A stretch of DNA of 64,000 nt from the NCBI GenBank assembly GCA_028554755.1, contig JAPTOF010000007.1, positions 15,671,001 through 15,735,000 of the forward strand, given 5' to 3'. Below are positions 1 to 10,930 of the stretch, piece after piece (position 1 is the stretch's first letter; every line of letters begins with the position of its first letter). The position numbers were made by a program, and so were the translations under genes. Under the pieces are notes generated by a model that saw nothing but the letters and a program-made list of their open reading frames with translations, searched no databases and was not told the origin of the DNA. The DNA comes from Cordia subcordata (Eukaryota > Streptophyta > Magnoliopsida > Boraginales > Cordiaceae).

Positions 1-249
1 AAAAGTGTAAGTTTTAATCTACTTATTATTTTTCTTCGAAAAATAAAACTTGAAGTTAAAAAAATATGTTATCATAATAATAACACTAACAACAAATTAC
101 CAATATCATTTTACATCATTTTGCATTTATTAGTTAATTCAGCAATTAATTTTATCGAATATATATGTTTTGTTCAATAATTTACTTAAATAGTTAGTTG
201 CTAACAATTAAAATATGACAATCACCAATAACCCAAATAATTGAATGCT
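1..249. other. AT-rich intergenic sequence
   Basis: Very AT-rich. I see no coding frame, RNA gene or repeat edge here. If the cis-prenyltransferase gene whose first exon lies at 1122-1481 (minus) is intact, further exons would lie here or beyond the left edge, but no recognisable exon is visible. Confidence 0.5.
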
Positions 250-463
250 ACCCTGACAACGCGGGATCGAGTCCGTGTGGCGGCAGTACTCCGCTGAAAT
301 ATTGCGGGGGCTGTTGCTGGATTTCCACGCCCGTTGGTCCTCTCCCTGGTCGGGCTGCAACTCACGCACATCCCTCGATTTACCTCCCGCCTGGTTAAGG
401 GGCCTCTGGCCAGGTGGGAAAGAGGTTCTCCTTTGGTTAACCCTTTTAAAAAAAAAAAAAAAA
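250..463 (+). mobile_element. tRNA-derived SINE, family A, 5'-truncated copy
   Basis: Nearly identical to the full-length SINE at 62437-62716, but it begins inside the tRNA-like head. It keeps the RNA polymerase III B box (GGATCGAGTCC, near 264-274) and lacks the A box. The body is GC-richer than its surroundings and ends in TTTT followed by an A tract (about 448-464). No target-site duplication is clear. This fits premature arrest of reverse transcription at insertion. The open frame across it is a by-product of the SINE, not a gene. Confidence 0.85.
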
Positions 464-1065
464 ACTATCAGTATAACAACTAGTTGGTCCTATACACTGA
501 CAAAGCTATATGGGCACAAAAGGGGTCATTTGACACCCCCCCCCCTTTTGGTATGGATAAATGGGTATCATTAATTGTAATTTCGTATATTTGTTAGATT
601 GATTTATTTATATGGCCCACTTTAAACTTCATAATAACCTTCTTAAATTTCAAAATGACCACATTAAAATTCACATTTCACGTTTTAATAAGGATAAATG
701 GAAAAAAAATATAGTTTTTAATTAATAAAATAAAATATGTTCTTATAATGTTCACTTTACAATGTTAGACTTGTAAAATGAATAAAATAACTTACGAACG
801 TAATTTTACAAACAATAAAATGTATAAATAATTAAATACTAGTTAATAAACCAACCATCTCTACTCCTTTAATTAGACTCTTCTACTTAACTTTATAAAA
901 TTCTTTTTGTCGCTCTCTCTCTAGCTAAGCGATTTACGCTCTCAAGACTAAGAAAAACACTCTTCTTTACTGTAAGTAGATAGAGATATATTTCTTGATA
1001 CATTATGATATTTAATTTAATTTTCTTTGCTCTCCTTAATAAAATTCTAGCTCTATCACCGGACC
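464..1065. other. Intergenic, nothing recognised
   Basis: AT-rich with short homopolymers (a C tract near 535-545). It lies downstream of the cis-prenyltransferase exon on the minus strand, so it would be intron 1 if the gene continues. I see no second exon with the expected family motifs on either strand. Confidence 0.4.
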
Positions 1066-1121
1066 TATCACCGACCTATAACATTCAAAATCACTTTTTT
1101 TAAAAAAAAAAATCTGCTTAC

Positions 1122-1481
1122 TTTTGGGCGGTTCCAATTTTCAGTTGAGAAAGCAAAAACTGTGAGAACTCTGACACCATAGTTTGAACGCAGACAAGCG
1201 AGTTCTTTCCCTGCCTTAAATCCAGCTCTGTGACCCTCTTCCAGCGGCAAGCCTTTCTCCTTGGCCCATCTTCTATGGCCATCCATTATGACTGCGACAT
1301 GTTTTGGCATCAGCTCTGGTTTCAGGCCTTCAGGTAACAACACCAATCTTTTTTGCCCTTCCGCTCCATCCACAGTAACTCCATTTGAAGCCACCTTGTA
1401 AAATTTGGCAAAAGCATTTAAGCTAAGCTTTGAATCATTTAGCTTGTTTTTAGATATATAATAACGAGATAACATGTTCAT
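1122..1481 (-). CDS. cis-prenyltransferase, first coding exon only (partial)
   Basis: 120 codons ending exactly at a good splice donor (CCAAAA|GTAAGC, intron starting at 1121). The family condenses isopentenyl diphosphate onto an allylic diphosphate with Z geometry, giving dolichol, rubber or neryl-type products. Visible motifs: LPEGLKPELMPKHVAVIMDG at about residues 49-68, with the catalytic Asp at 67; GHRRWAKEKGLPLEEGHRAG; and VRVLTVFAFSTENWNRPK at 103-120. The conserved Asn two residues after the catalytic Asp (MDGN) reads His here (MDGH). Residues 1-48 resemble no conserved part and may be a targeting region. The ATG at 1481 is the only one that keeps the frame. The remaining two thirds of the protein (substrate wall, C-terminal RxG motif) is not found in the window, so this is either the 5' end of a gene running off the left edge or an exon-1 remnant. 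Confidence 0.8.
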
Positions 1482-1577
1482 TGAAGGAAGTAGGAAGTGA
1501 AAGGAGCAGAATTTTATGAATTTTAAAACTTCCTTTGCCTTCTACTACTTGCCGGTGGCTTTGGCTGTGAAGTTCAA

Positions 1578-1584
1578 ATTTATA
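1578..1584 (-). promoter_or_regulatory. Putative TATA box for the cis-prenyltransferase exon
   Basis: The minus strand reads CTATAAATT here, about 95 nt upstream of the ATG at 1481, a sensible distance for a plant core promoter with a 60-70 nt leader. A T tract of about 22 nt (1621-1642) lies further upstream. Supported by motif and spacing only. Confidence 0.4.
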
Positions 1585-1650
1585 GATGTTGTAGAATTTC
1601 GAGTTTAACTCCACCAGCCTCCTTTTTTTTTTTTTTTTTTTTCGGTGCAT

Positions 1651-2745
1651 TCATATTCAACCTCCGTGCATTTAGGCCGGTTGCTGTACTCTGAGTTTAT
1701 TGTAACAGCTTCCCTATCTTTTTTAAAAGAATTTTTTATCTCAGTTTTATTCCAACAAATTTATTCCTCTTTTGCTTCCTACATGATTTCACTTCCAGTT
1801 CTATTTCTCTTTGTCATAGATGGAGTAATAACGATATCCTTAGTTGAGCTCTTGTATTTTTGACTTGTATATTTTTTGTGATTAATCTAATACACGGGCT
1901 TACTTAGCCAAAAAAAAAAAATTGATAAAAGAAGCTCATTTCTTTTTTTACCATAAATGCCCTTGCATAAATTTGTCACATGCTCAACAAATGCATTTTT
2001 TGTTAAAAATTGGATGGAATAACTTGAAAGGACTAACGACGTCCAACTAATAAAAGTCAAGGGATTAAAAGGTTCATTTCAGAAGTCAAGGAATTAAAAT
2101 GAGAAAATGTTAATAGCCTAGGGACGAAGGAATTAACCATTGTTTGAATGTGCTTTGGGTCAGTTTCAAAAGTAATTCATAGAATAGTATTGCACTCCTT
2201 GATTCTAGAAATTAAATAACTGACAACATTTGAGATTTTTAATTGCTAATTAATCCTATTAAAAGAAATAAATAATAAAAAATATAAATTCATTATTATT
2301 AGTTTTTTCTTGGGTTACGGGGACAAAAATACTAATACAAACTTCTTCTTTTTTTTTTGTTAGATAAGTACACAAGGGGTTAGGTTTTTATAATTTTACT
2401 TGGACTAGGGGGAGCCACTGCCCTACTTGCCCACACTACCCCCAAATTTTAACACCCTAAAAATTGGGAAGCGGGGCTGCTGCGGCCCTAGAAAAGTAAC
2501 TTTCTCTAGGCCTACAAGACTTACCATCATTAAATCCAAATAAACATTTAGAACTTTTACAGACTCAAGGATGATAGTACTTCCAGCTCACATAATAAAT
2601 CTCCAAATATTAACACGAGTATCACACTATAAATAAATTCGTTCGAACCCTATATCTCCCTCTAATGTTGTACAGCCTAATCGATCTATACATTTGTTGT
2701 ATATAAGAAAAGAAAGAAAGGGGTAAGTGGGATAATACTAAATAG
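1651..2745. other. Intergenic, degenerate repeat traces
   Basis: AT-rich, no gene. Around 2010-2150 is a GGGATTAAAAGG / GGAATTAAAATGAG / TAGGGAC series like one arm of the foldback MITE at 60271-60459, so it is probably half of an old copy. The remainder (2160-2745) holds nothing I recognise. Confidence 0.4.
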
Positions 2746-3647
2746 TAGGGATGACAATAATACTTTGTTTTGCTCCGCTCTTAAGGAGTTCCACAGGGAT
2801 AAAGGCGGAATTTTTGCCAAAAAACCCTACTAGGAACGGGGTTGGATTTTGTTTCCCTACCTCTTGCGGGGGCGGGGTGGGATAGGGATTTATCCATCTT
2901 TCTCATCCCTGCCCCGTTATACATGTATATTTATTACGTTTAATATGTTATTATATAGTTTCACTATAAATATTATATTATTTAGTATATATTTTTAATA
3001 TATTTTAATGTAAACTTTATATCATTGAATTTTTTTTGTTTAGTGGTAAAAGTTAATTTATTATTAATATATTTTTATGTATTAGTACTTTAAAAAAAAT
3101 TAATATCATTGGCCTTGATAACCAGTACTCAATAGGGGCAGGGCGAGGTTTTTTTCATCCAACAGAGGCAAGTATGGTAGCATAGAAATTTACCTGATAC
3201 AAGTATATGGTGAGGATAGGGGTAAAGTTGGGAGAATGAGTTAAATATCCCATTTAAAAAAAACGAAAATACCATTTTTTAAACTAATGAGTAAAATATC
3301 ACAAAACTCAACTTCGAGTTTTCAAAACTAGATATTATTGATCTCCGAGTTTTGAAAACTAGAGATTGTTGATCTTTGAGCTTTCAAAACTGAAAGATTT
3401 CTTTTGATTTTTTGCACCTTCGAGTTTTGAAACTTGAAGATCTGCTTTTTAAAAAAAAATTTAATCTTCGAGTCTTCAAAATTCAAATATGCATTTTATA
3501 GCATTTTACTCATTAGTTTAAAAAATATGACATTTTGATTGTTTTGTAAAAAAATAGGGCATTTAACTCATTCATAAGAGTTTTATTAACAAGTGTGGAG
3601 TAAGAATAAACACACGCCATCACTACTCTGTCTCATTGCCATCCTTA
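2746..3647. mobile_element. Non-autonomous hAT-like element (902 bp)
   Basis: It starts TAGGGATGACAATAA and ends in the inverted counterpart TTGCCATCCTTA. The flanks are CTAAATAG (2738-2745) and TTAAATAG (3648-3655), an 8-bp target duplication with one mismatch, as expected of hAT transposases. The left end carries GC-rich GGGGCGGGG / CCCTGCCCCG blocks that stand out from the AT-rich background. There is no transposase. A second, foldback MITE sits inside at 3234-3573. Confidence 0.75.
3234..3573. mobile_element. Foldback MITE nested in the hAT element
   Basis: Long terminal inverted repeats: GAATGAGTTAAATATCCCAT on the left and its inverted counterpart ending GGGCATTTAACTCATTC on the right, extending past 70 nt per arm. 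The centre (3310-3480) repeats a module of about 34 nt, (C)GAGTTTTGAAAACTAGAGAT, alternating in orientation, so it folds on itself several times. No clear target duplication. Confidence 0.65.
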
Positions 3648-4737
3648 TTAAATAGTAGATTTACTTGGAAAGAAAGGTTTAAGCTCAGTAAACAATAAAC
3701 AATTGGTATACATAACCATAACATTAAAGATTATTAGTACACTGTAATAAAAATCTGTTGCTATTCAACAGCATTAACAGTACACTATTTACACTTTACT
3801 GACACTCTGACTTTTTTTTTTGCGAAAAAAATAGTTTTCAAACGGTCAGATGGTCCTTTGGAAGTTTTACTTTTTCATTTTTTTGGCCGTTTAAAGTGGT
3901 GAAAAAATCATTCAAAAATAAAAATACTAGTTATTTTGTCATGTTATTTATCTAATTAAGGGGCATGAATGGTATTTTCTCAGATACTTAACGTCTTTAT
4001 TAACTTTAAACTAACAAAGGAATTTAGGAAGGGAAAAAGAAAAGTATGAATACCTAAAAAAGTGACTTAGATGTCTTCTTTGTCTTTTCTTAATTTCCTT
4101 TGTTTTTTTTTTTCTTTTCTTTAGGGCTGAGAAAGCAAAGTAATTCGTCAATAATCAGCAAATAAAAATGGAACTGACGTCAAAACGACCTAATTACATC
4201 AGTTGCTTCAAACAGACAATATCTACAGTTCCTCTACCTATCATCATTAACATTATTATTCCTATTTCTACTAGCAAGGCTAACCTTCACAAATTATATT
4301 GTAGTCTCTCATAAAGTGTTCCTACAGAACATCATGTCTTTCACTTATTTTTTTCTAAAAAAAAAGTAGCTCAGCATCAGACTTGTGCTCTCTCTCTCTC
4401 TCCCTCTCATCTCCTTTCTCTCTCTTTATTCTTTTCTCTCCCCACCTTTTTCTCTTCTTCCCTTTCTTGCTTCATCGGTGACATAAAATTTTCTTTCTCC
4501 ACTAATCGTAACAATGTGCATCATGTCTAAGAAAATGTCATAGGTGCCAATCTACTATTAAAGCCCTCGTCGTCTTCTTCTTCATGCCTGTGAAGATTAT
4601 GGCATCATCTTGTCGTACTGCAACCACTAATCTCTTCCTTTGCTCATTGTGATTCCAATCGTATCTCCCACGCAGTGTTTGGACACTTCAAGCTCAATCT
4701 GCCATTAAAACCTGCCTTACCTTCAAGTATGCATACA
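3648..4737. other. Intergenic with a pyrimidine-rich tract
   Basis: No gene. 4387-4475 is a long CT-rich tract (CTCTCTCTCTCTCTCCCTCTC and similar) of the kind seen in plant promoters or leaders, followed by a less AT-rich stretch (4500-4730) with no open frame. This could be the remains of a 5' gene end, but nothing identifies it. Confidence 0.35.
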
Positions 4738-5115
4738 TATTGGGTGAACATATAGTTGTGGGATAATAAACAAATATTTTATGTATATATGAAAGTTAGT
4801 GAACAAATAGTTATGGGGTAATGAACAAATATTTGATGTATTTGGGTATGTCTATCTGTGTAAGAGAGCGGTGAACAAATATATGTAGAATCATAAACAA
4901 ATATATGTGAACTAGTGAACAAATAAACGTATTTGTATTTGTGTGTCTGTGTATGTGAGAGCAGTGAACAAATAGTTGTGGGATAATGAACAAATATTTG
5001 ATACTTATATGAAAGTCAATGAACAAATAATTGTGAGGTAATAAACAAATAGTTAATAAACAAATAGTTATGGAATAGTGAATAAATAGTTGTAAAGTAG
5101 TGAACAAATAAGTAT
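4738..5115. repeat. Degenerate minisatellite built on TGAACAAATA
   Basis: About 14 imperfect copies of (T/A)GAACAAATA at spacings near 20-24 nt. Two alternating spacers, GTTGTGGGATAA and TTTGATGTATAT, make a higher-order unit of roughly 45-60 nt. The minus strand is open for about 107 codons simply because the repeat lacks stops in that frame; the translation (LFVHYS-like repeats) is not a protein family I know. Confidence 0.75.
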
Positions 5116-5568
5116 TGTACATGAACAGAAACACGTAAATAGTAGCGTGTATTGTTCACATACAAGAGAAGCACAGTGCTTTCCTTAAGAGCACTATGCT
5201 GAAGGACCATGATATAAGGTCCTTTCACCAAATCAGTGACACATAGTCAAGAATTCTTTTAACTGGAGTCAATGGAAAAGTAATTTACATATATAAAAAT
5301 TTTAATATTTTTTCAAAGCACAAATATTACTACTATAATCGGCCAGATTTTATATTAACCTAGAAGTATTAGCTATTACCTAATCATATAAGAATTGTAC
5401 TCGATGAATCTCATATTTTTAAAGCATTAGATAAAGATTTTATTTTTAACATTATCAAATATATCCTTCTTAATACAAGTAATTAAATAATCACTTATCC
5501 GTGAATTCATCTTATTTTTTGTGTGGTATCAAACATATACTCTATAATGTAGGTGCTAAAAAGATAAA
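5116..5568. other. Intergenic, nothing recognised
   Basis: AT-rich, no conserved frame, no repeat edge seen. Confidence 0.4.
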
Positions 5569-5908
5569 GGGTTAATTCCATTGATAGTCTCTGAACTATG
5601 ACCCTTGAGACGATTTGGTTCCTAAACTATTAAAGTGTGTCTTTTAGTCTCTAAATTATTGATAATTGTACAACGCTAGTCTAATTCATGTTTTTCATCC
5701 AAAAATTAACGGCAAAAAAAACTCCCTCATGTTTTTAATCATCACGTGCCTTTCTCATGCAATTTCCATTATTTTTTGGATGGAATTCGTTAAATGGGCT
5801 AACTTTATCCAATTGTCGATAGTTTAGGCACTAAAAGACACACTTTGATAGTTTAGGGACTAAATTGTTCCAAAAATCACACTTCAAAGACCATAGAAAT
5901 AATTAAAT
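5569..5908. mobile_element. Foldback MITE with arms of about 115 bp
   Basis: The left arm runs TTAATTCCATTGATAGTCTC to about 5690. The right arm, read in reverse complement, is TTAATTATTTCTATGGTCTT and so on. Both contain AAAGTGTGTCTTTTAGT and TCGACAATTG-like segments in the same order, so the whole element can form one hairpin. The flanks (AAAGATAA and AAAAATAA) are a possible but imperfect target duplication. Confidence 0.65.
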
Positions 5909-6020
5909 CAAAAATAACTTTGAGTAGGTTCACTGATCAACAGATGCCCCTATCAACACTATGTTATCTTGCCTATTGGTTCCCCTGTAATCATTCATCC
6001 TCGTTCTACGTAACCTGTGT

Positions 6021-6606
6021 GGATTTTTTTTAAAAAAATATTAAGTTTTTAATTTTTATTTTATGAATATATTACACTTTTTGAAGTTTTTTTTGAAAAT
6101 ATTACAAAAGCTAATTTATCAAGGTCACGTGGCACGCCATGTCAGGTTTCTAGCACCTTTGAGGCGCCACTAAGTGGGTGTTTATGGCTTTGCTTACTTA
6201 GGTGCTTATACTCACATAAAAAAAAGTATTTTTTTATATTTTTTTGATTATTTAAGTGCATATAAGTACTAAATAAGTAAAATCATTGAACACTTTAGCT
6301 CTTCATTTATTTATTTTTTGGGGGTTGATTTGGCATTTGGAAATGCGTCGAGGCATTCAGAATGCTTCTGACCTTTCTTTCTTCTTTTTTGCCCTTTTCT
6401 TGTGGTCAAAGAGTGGTTATGCATAAGACTATTACGTCTCTTGGCTATATCTCAAAATGTCTTGATAGACATTTGTTGTACTTGAAATATAACTTACCTT
6501 AGAAGTAGGACTCTACTCATAGTGATTAACACTAAATTGTATACATTAAATATTTAAAATAATTTTCAAACTTAAATAATAAAAGAAAAATTATTATAGT
6601 AGGCAA
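6021..6606. repeat. Left arm of a 6.6-kb large inverted repeat
   Basis: From GGATTTTTTTTAAAAAAATA, this arm matches the reverse complement of 11533-12656. The order is shared: ATTACAAAAGCTAATT near 6100 pairs with 12560-12580, GGGGTTGATTTGGC near 6322 pairs with 11790-11805, and TCAAAGAGTGGTTATGCAT near 6408 pairs with 11720-11740. The pairing continues to TAGGCAAA at about 6605. It may be a Mutator-type terminal repeat or a hairpin-forming inverted duplication. No target duplication is visible at the outer ends. Confidence 0.75.
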
Positions 6607-6896
6607 AATTATTTCAGCTACTAATTTTATACTTTTACAATTATTTTTATCACATTAAAAATTATAATATATAAATATTTAAAAAAACTTGCAAATTTAA
6701 TTGAAAAGGCAAAAGAAAATATGCTACGCAAAATTAAAATGATTTGAAAGTATAATATTTTGAAAAAGAAGAATAAAAACTATAAAAACTTATCCAAGAA
6801 TTTGGCAAAAACCCACCGTTTTTCGATGTCCTTAATCTGGTTTTTGCCAAATTCTTGCTGGATTGCTGAGTTTTAGCGAATTTGTGCAAAGGAGCC
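6607..6896. other. Spacer between inverted-repeat arm and Copia remnant
   Basis: AT-rich. It should hold the 5' LTR and primer-binding site of the Copia remnant, but neither is present. Confidence 0.4.
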
Positions 6897-8342
6897 ATGA
6901 CGACGACCGGTACGGAATTTGAAATTCCAATGTTCGATGTGAACGTGAACTTCAACTTGTGGAGTAATACTATCAAGGACCTTTTAGTGCAGTAAGGCCT
7001 TGATAAAGTCTTGGAAGAGGTGAAAGCTGACGAAATTAACTATACGAAGTGGAAGTCCTTACAGAGAAAAGCCATAAGTACAATTTGGTTGGCTTTATTA
7101 CCGCAAATTAAATGTCATGTGATTGATGAGACGATGGTGAGTGGTGTTTTCGACAAGTTAAAGAACATTTATGAGTCCAAGTCGATCACCAACGGAATGT
7201 GTTTGAGGATGGAGCTCTACTCCTTCAAGATTGAAGAGGGAACCGCCATCTAGGATCACATCAACAAATTCAATGAACTAGTAGTCAAGCTCATAAGCAT
7301 TGAGAAGCTTGACAAGAGAATTACAGATAAAGAACAAGCGCTCGTACTACTATCTTCCTTGCCGAAGTCGTACAAGTCGTTTGTGCAATCAATCTTCGTT
7401 AGAAGAAGACTCTCGAGCTAAATAAAGTGACTGCGCTCTTGGGAGAGAATGAGAGGATGTTGGGAAGAAGCAGTACTCCTAGTGGAGACCAAACACTAAC
7501 TGTTGAAGGTTCGAATTGAGAGAGGAGTGCTGGAAGAGGGAATTCTCGCAGAGGTAGATAGAGATCAAAAAGCGGAGCTCAGGATAGAGAAGACGATCGA
7601 GAGAGCTACTAGTGCAGAGAGAACAGCCATATCCAAATAAGATCTCCTAAATTGAGGGAGAACATGAAAAGCCTTAGAGAGTGAAAACCTAGGGGCAAGG
7701 AAAAGGTTTATGACGAGGACTTCTCCAACCTTGTTGAAGGTGATGATAGTGATGGTAGTGAGACTTGTTTGATGGCAGTAAGTAAGGATGCTAATGAAAG
7801 CTCAAGGAATAGAACTGACTGGGCATTGGATTCAACAGGTACATTTCATGTTTACAATAGTAGAGCTAGTTTCAACAATTTGCTTTTAGGAAAGAAGCTT
7901 GGATATATCATTGTTGGGAACAATCAGAAGATGAGGGCTGCAGGTATTGAAAGAGTTCGCTTGAGACTCAATAATGGTAGAATAAAAACCATCTCCAATG
8001 TGAGGTATGTGCCATCTTGTGTGTTCAACATGATTTCGCTAGCTGAGTTGGCATCAAAAGGGTATAAGTACATTGGTGAATGAGACTACTATAAAGTGTA
8101 TCATGGAGATAAGCTAGTTCTTGACGAGAGGAAGAACGAGAAGCATGTGTGCTACTTGGAGGGATGTATCGTGTTGAGAGATAAACGCGACAAGTGTGAA
8201 GAAGCTCAAGTGAAGGCTAAGAAGGAGAGAAGAGTGATGTTCTCGCCTATTGTGGAAATTCTTGGCACTTCTCACCAAGGGAAGAATTTGTTGAGTTGTG
8301 GCTTGAGTACAGAGCCCAAAGCCATATTAAAATTAGGAAAAA
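6897..8342 (+). pseudogene. Tnt1-like Copia retrotransposon remnant: gag and protease only
   Basis: The frame opens at ATG 6897 and reads into the Copia gag pattern (LLVQ*GLDKVL, WLALLPQIKCHV, SSLPKSYKSFVQSI near 7370-7400). It is interrupted by a TAA at 6993 where Gln is expected, a TAG at 7251, and frameshifts around 7400-7680. A decayed zinc-knuckle region (SPKLRENMKSLRE, 7640-7680) precedes the protease segment from 7769: WALDSTGTFHV, with DST where the family has DSG, then RLNNGRIKTISNVRYVPS. Integrase, reverse transcriptase and RNase H are absent; the frame runs almost directly into the 3' LTR at 8343. This is a dead, internally deleted copy. Its 5' LTR is missing. Confidence 0.85.
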
Positions 8343-8731
8343 GTGTTAAAGAGAGTCAAAAGCAGTTATAGTAAGAGTCTTAGTTACGGTAGGATTGATA
8401 AACTAGGAAACCCTTGTCTTAAAGGACAAGAAAGTCTATTCTATAAATAGGACTTTTGCATTAGTTATAAGGTACGTGTCTTGTAATAGATCTAGATTGA
8501 GAGAGAAAGAGAGAGAGATAGATAGCTATTGTAAGAACAACGTGAGGGAGGATTTAAACTTTTCAGGTTGTATAAAAAGTCACTTGGGTTGTAATATTCT
8601 TTTCTATTAACGAGGTTTTCGTGGACGTAGGCAGAGAGTCGAACCACATTTTATTTGTATGTGTTCTTTTCAAGTTATTCGTGCTTTAATTCTGCTGTAT
8701 ATGTGTTTTTATGCATCCTAATTTTCTAACA
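8343..8731 (+). repeat. 3' LTR of the Copia remnant
   Basis: It starts TGTTAAAGAG after a purine-rich stretch and ends TTCTAACA. Inside are a TATA-like CTATAAATAG (about 8440-8450), a GA-rich leader and the Copia LTR signature GTCGAACCACATTTTA (8639-8654). Length is about 389 bp, close to the unrelated solo LTR at 33816-34203. No partner LTR exists to date the insertion. Confidence 0.7.
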
Positions 8732-9264
8732 GTAATCGTGGTAGAGACGCAGCCATCCAGATGAGGAAAATTGCAAGCTAAATAGGCCTGGAATGTATGA
8801 AAATGCACGGATTTTCGTTATGGTCCAACTTTACCCTATTTAGGGCATCCAAGTAAAGCTACTTATGGGAAGTTTCGACCGAAGGAGTGACGAGAGCCTT
8901 TTACACCTTGGAAATTAAGATTGGATGTGCTTAGAGGAGAAAAATCAAGATCTTGACAAATTAGATGCTTACATAGTTAGTTTTTCCTTCTTTCTCTCTC
9001 TATTACTATATCTCTTTGCTATGGTTCAATGCAGTAGTACTTTTTTTGTTTTTGAAGTACTCTTTGGATGTTTTTGTTTTTGTAGTACTCTGTGGATGTT
9101 TTAGTTTTTGTACTACTCTATGGATGTTTTCATTGCCTATGTTGAATTAAAATCTTTTTGTTAGGATTGCAATGGATTCTTTTGTCAGTTAATTAATATT
9201 TTATTTCCATTACATTCCATCTTTGGTTGAGTATTGAATTATTTTTTCGTTCTTGTTGCCTAGA
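8732..9264. repeat. Unassigned sequence with a short minisatellite
   Basis: 8760-8990 is less AT-rich and reads, with stops, as YGPTLPYLGHPSKATYGKF on the plus strand; I do not recognise it. 9033-9140 holds three to four imperfect copies of a unit of about 36 nt, GTACTCTGTGGATGTTTTTG with a T-rich tail. Confidence 0.5.
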
Positions 9265-10930
9265 GAATGAATCTAAGAGGGGATGAATTGGATTATTAGC
9301 ACAATTAAGCAATTAAAACTCTTTAAAATTATTTCAAGCAAAAGCACATGTAAAATTTAAGGTAAATATTCCAAATATAAAGAGTATAGGATTTAGAGTA
9401 TCAAACGCAGCGATTTAGAGTGGTTCGAACTCCCGAGAGCCTTGTCCATTACCTAAGGTCTTCCCTTAGGGCTTCGGGAATTTCGCTAGTAAATCAACTT
9501 CTTGCTTAGTAAGTTGTAGAAGTGTAAAACAACGATTACAAGTCTTACTTCACCACAAGAACCACAAGTATTAGCCCAAAACTTGAGGATTTCAACCCCT
9601 ATGCTACCCAAGAACAAAGAAACTCACACCTAATGTGATTGTAGAGTTTGGAATACAAGAACTTCTTTTGAGCAAGTGTACAAAGGTATTTAAACATTTC
9701 TATATTGCTCTAAGTAGATAAGCAATTTATGAGCTCAAGAACTTGATCAATGAATGCCAATAATATGCAATCAATGAAGATAGTAATAAATGAAGCAAGA
9801 TTGCAGAAAAGAGAATGTATTGAATGCTAAAGAGCTTATAAATATGTTTTGATCAAGCTATATCTGAATTGGGAGGAGAGGGATGTATTTATAAGCCCCT
9901 CCCAACTCAGAGCGGCTACCAGAACACTCTACTGGTCAACCCTCTAGGTGTGCCAGTAGTTCCAAAAAGCAAAAAGCCTTACTAGAACACTCTACCTGGT
10001 TGACCAGTAGGCTCTTTCGAAAGAGGAACATTGCTCTCTGTTTTTAGCGGAGCGCAGAGCCGGTCAATCACCTGTGTAGGCTGGTAGTTGTGGAAAAAGG
10101 TGAGAAAAGCTGTTTAACTTTACCAAAAATCTACTACACATCAAATCAATAGTAGAAGCATTTTTCTGTAGAATTTTATAACTTAAGGCAACCACTTACA
10201 TATAAGATTAAGTCAATTATAAATGCTAACACCAACTTATCTTCCAAACAATAAATGCATGATAACATCTTCTTAAAATAAGATTTTCATATTTTATGCA
10301 TGAGAAAAGGCTTTTACATGTAATAGTTTTATCCAATGGGTAACAGTCTTATACAAAAATGCTTATTTACCTATAATACAAACTCTATACTTAAAATGGT
10401 GCACTTTTACTACAAGGCTATGCAAATATATACATATATACATACATGTAAGCACATATATCCGTTAAGGTATCAAATACCAATGTAATAGAGAGTACTA
10501 TAGTGTGTGCAGCTCCATAATGCAAAATGGACTTCAAAGATAAATTTTCTGCAGGAAAAATTGTTTTGAATGTAAATGTACATATAATAATAAGTATAAG
10601 AGAATAGAAATGATATATAAATATGTATTAAGGAGAAAAGATGATCAAGGATAAGAGAACAAGACTTATTAACAAAATGCATGAAGAATGCATGCAATGT
10701 ACTAAGTTTATTGAGCTCATAACATTTGCTTATGTACTAAGATCAATTTAAAATAAGACTAAAGGAAGTAAAGAACAATAACTACAAGTTACCCAAGCTT
10801 CATGAACCATGCTCTATCTCTTTTTCTTTGCTCCAATAAAGCTTCAAGATATGCAATATTCTTAAAACTAGTAGTAATTATATAATATAGAAATAAAATT
10901 ACTACATCATCAAAATATAATTAACATATA
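9265..10930 (-). mobile_element. Probable Sirevirus-type Copia solo LTR (approximate edges)
   Basis: It shares, in order, features of the LTR at 18758-20180: a TCTAAGAGGGGATGAATTGG segment (9271 on; compare the G-tract near 18810), a GTGGTTCGAACTC / CCTAAGG(T)CTTC block (9420-9475), a GTATTTATAAG promoter-like segment (9886-9895), a GGTCAACC / GGTCAATC block (9940-10075) and a final CATCATCAAAATATAATTAAC (10898-10918). In the better copy the last motif lies just inside the CA end. No internal region or second LTR flanks it. The ends are too decayed to fix. Confidence 0.5.

Noticed and set aside
275..574. Open frames over the SINE copies (also 61415-61717 and 62534-62743)
   Set aside because: The same peptide start appears in two SINE copies; it derives from the polymerase III element and is not a gene.
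4738..5115. CRISPR-like array
   Set aside because: Repeats are short and degenerate, spacers are not unique, and the DNA is from a plant nucleus.
4811..5134. 107-codon minus-strand open frame
   Set aside because: It is the translation of the TGAACAAATA minisatellite; repeat structure, not selection, keeps it open.
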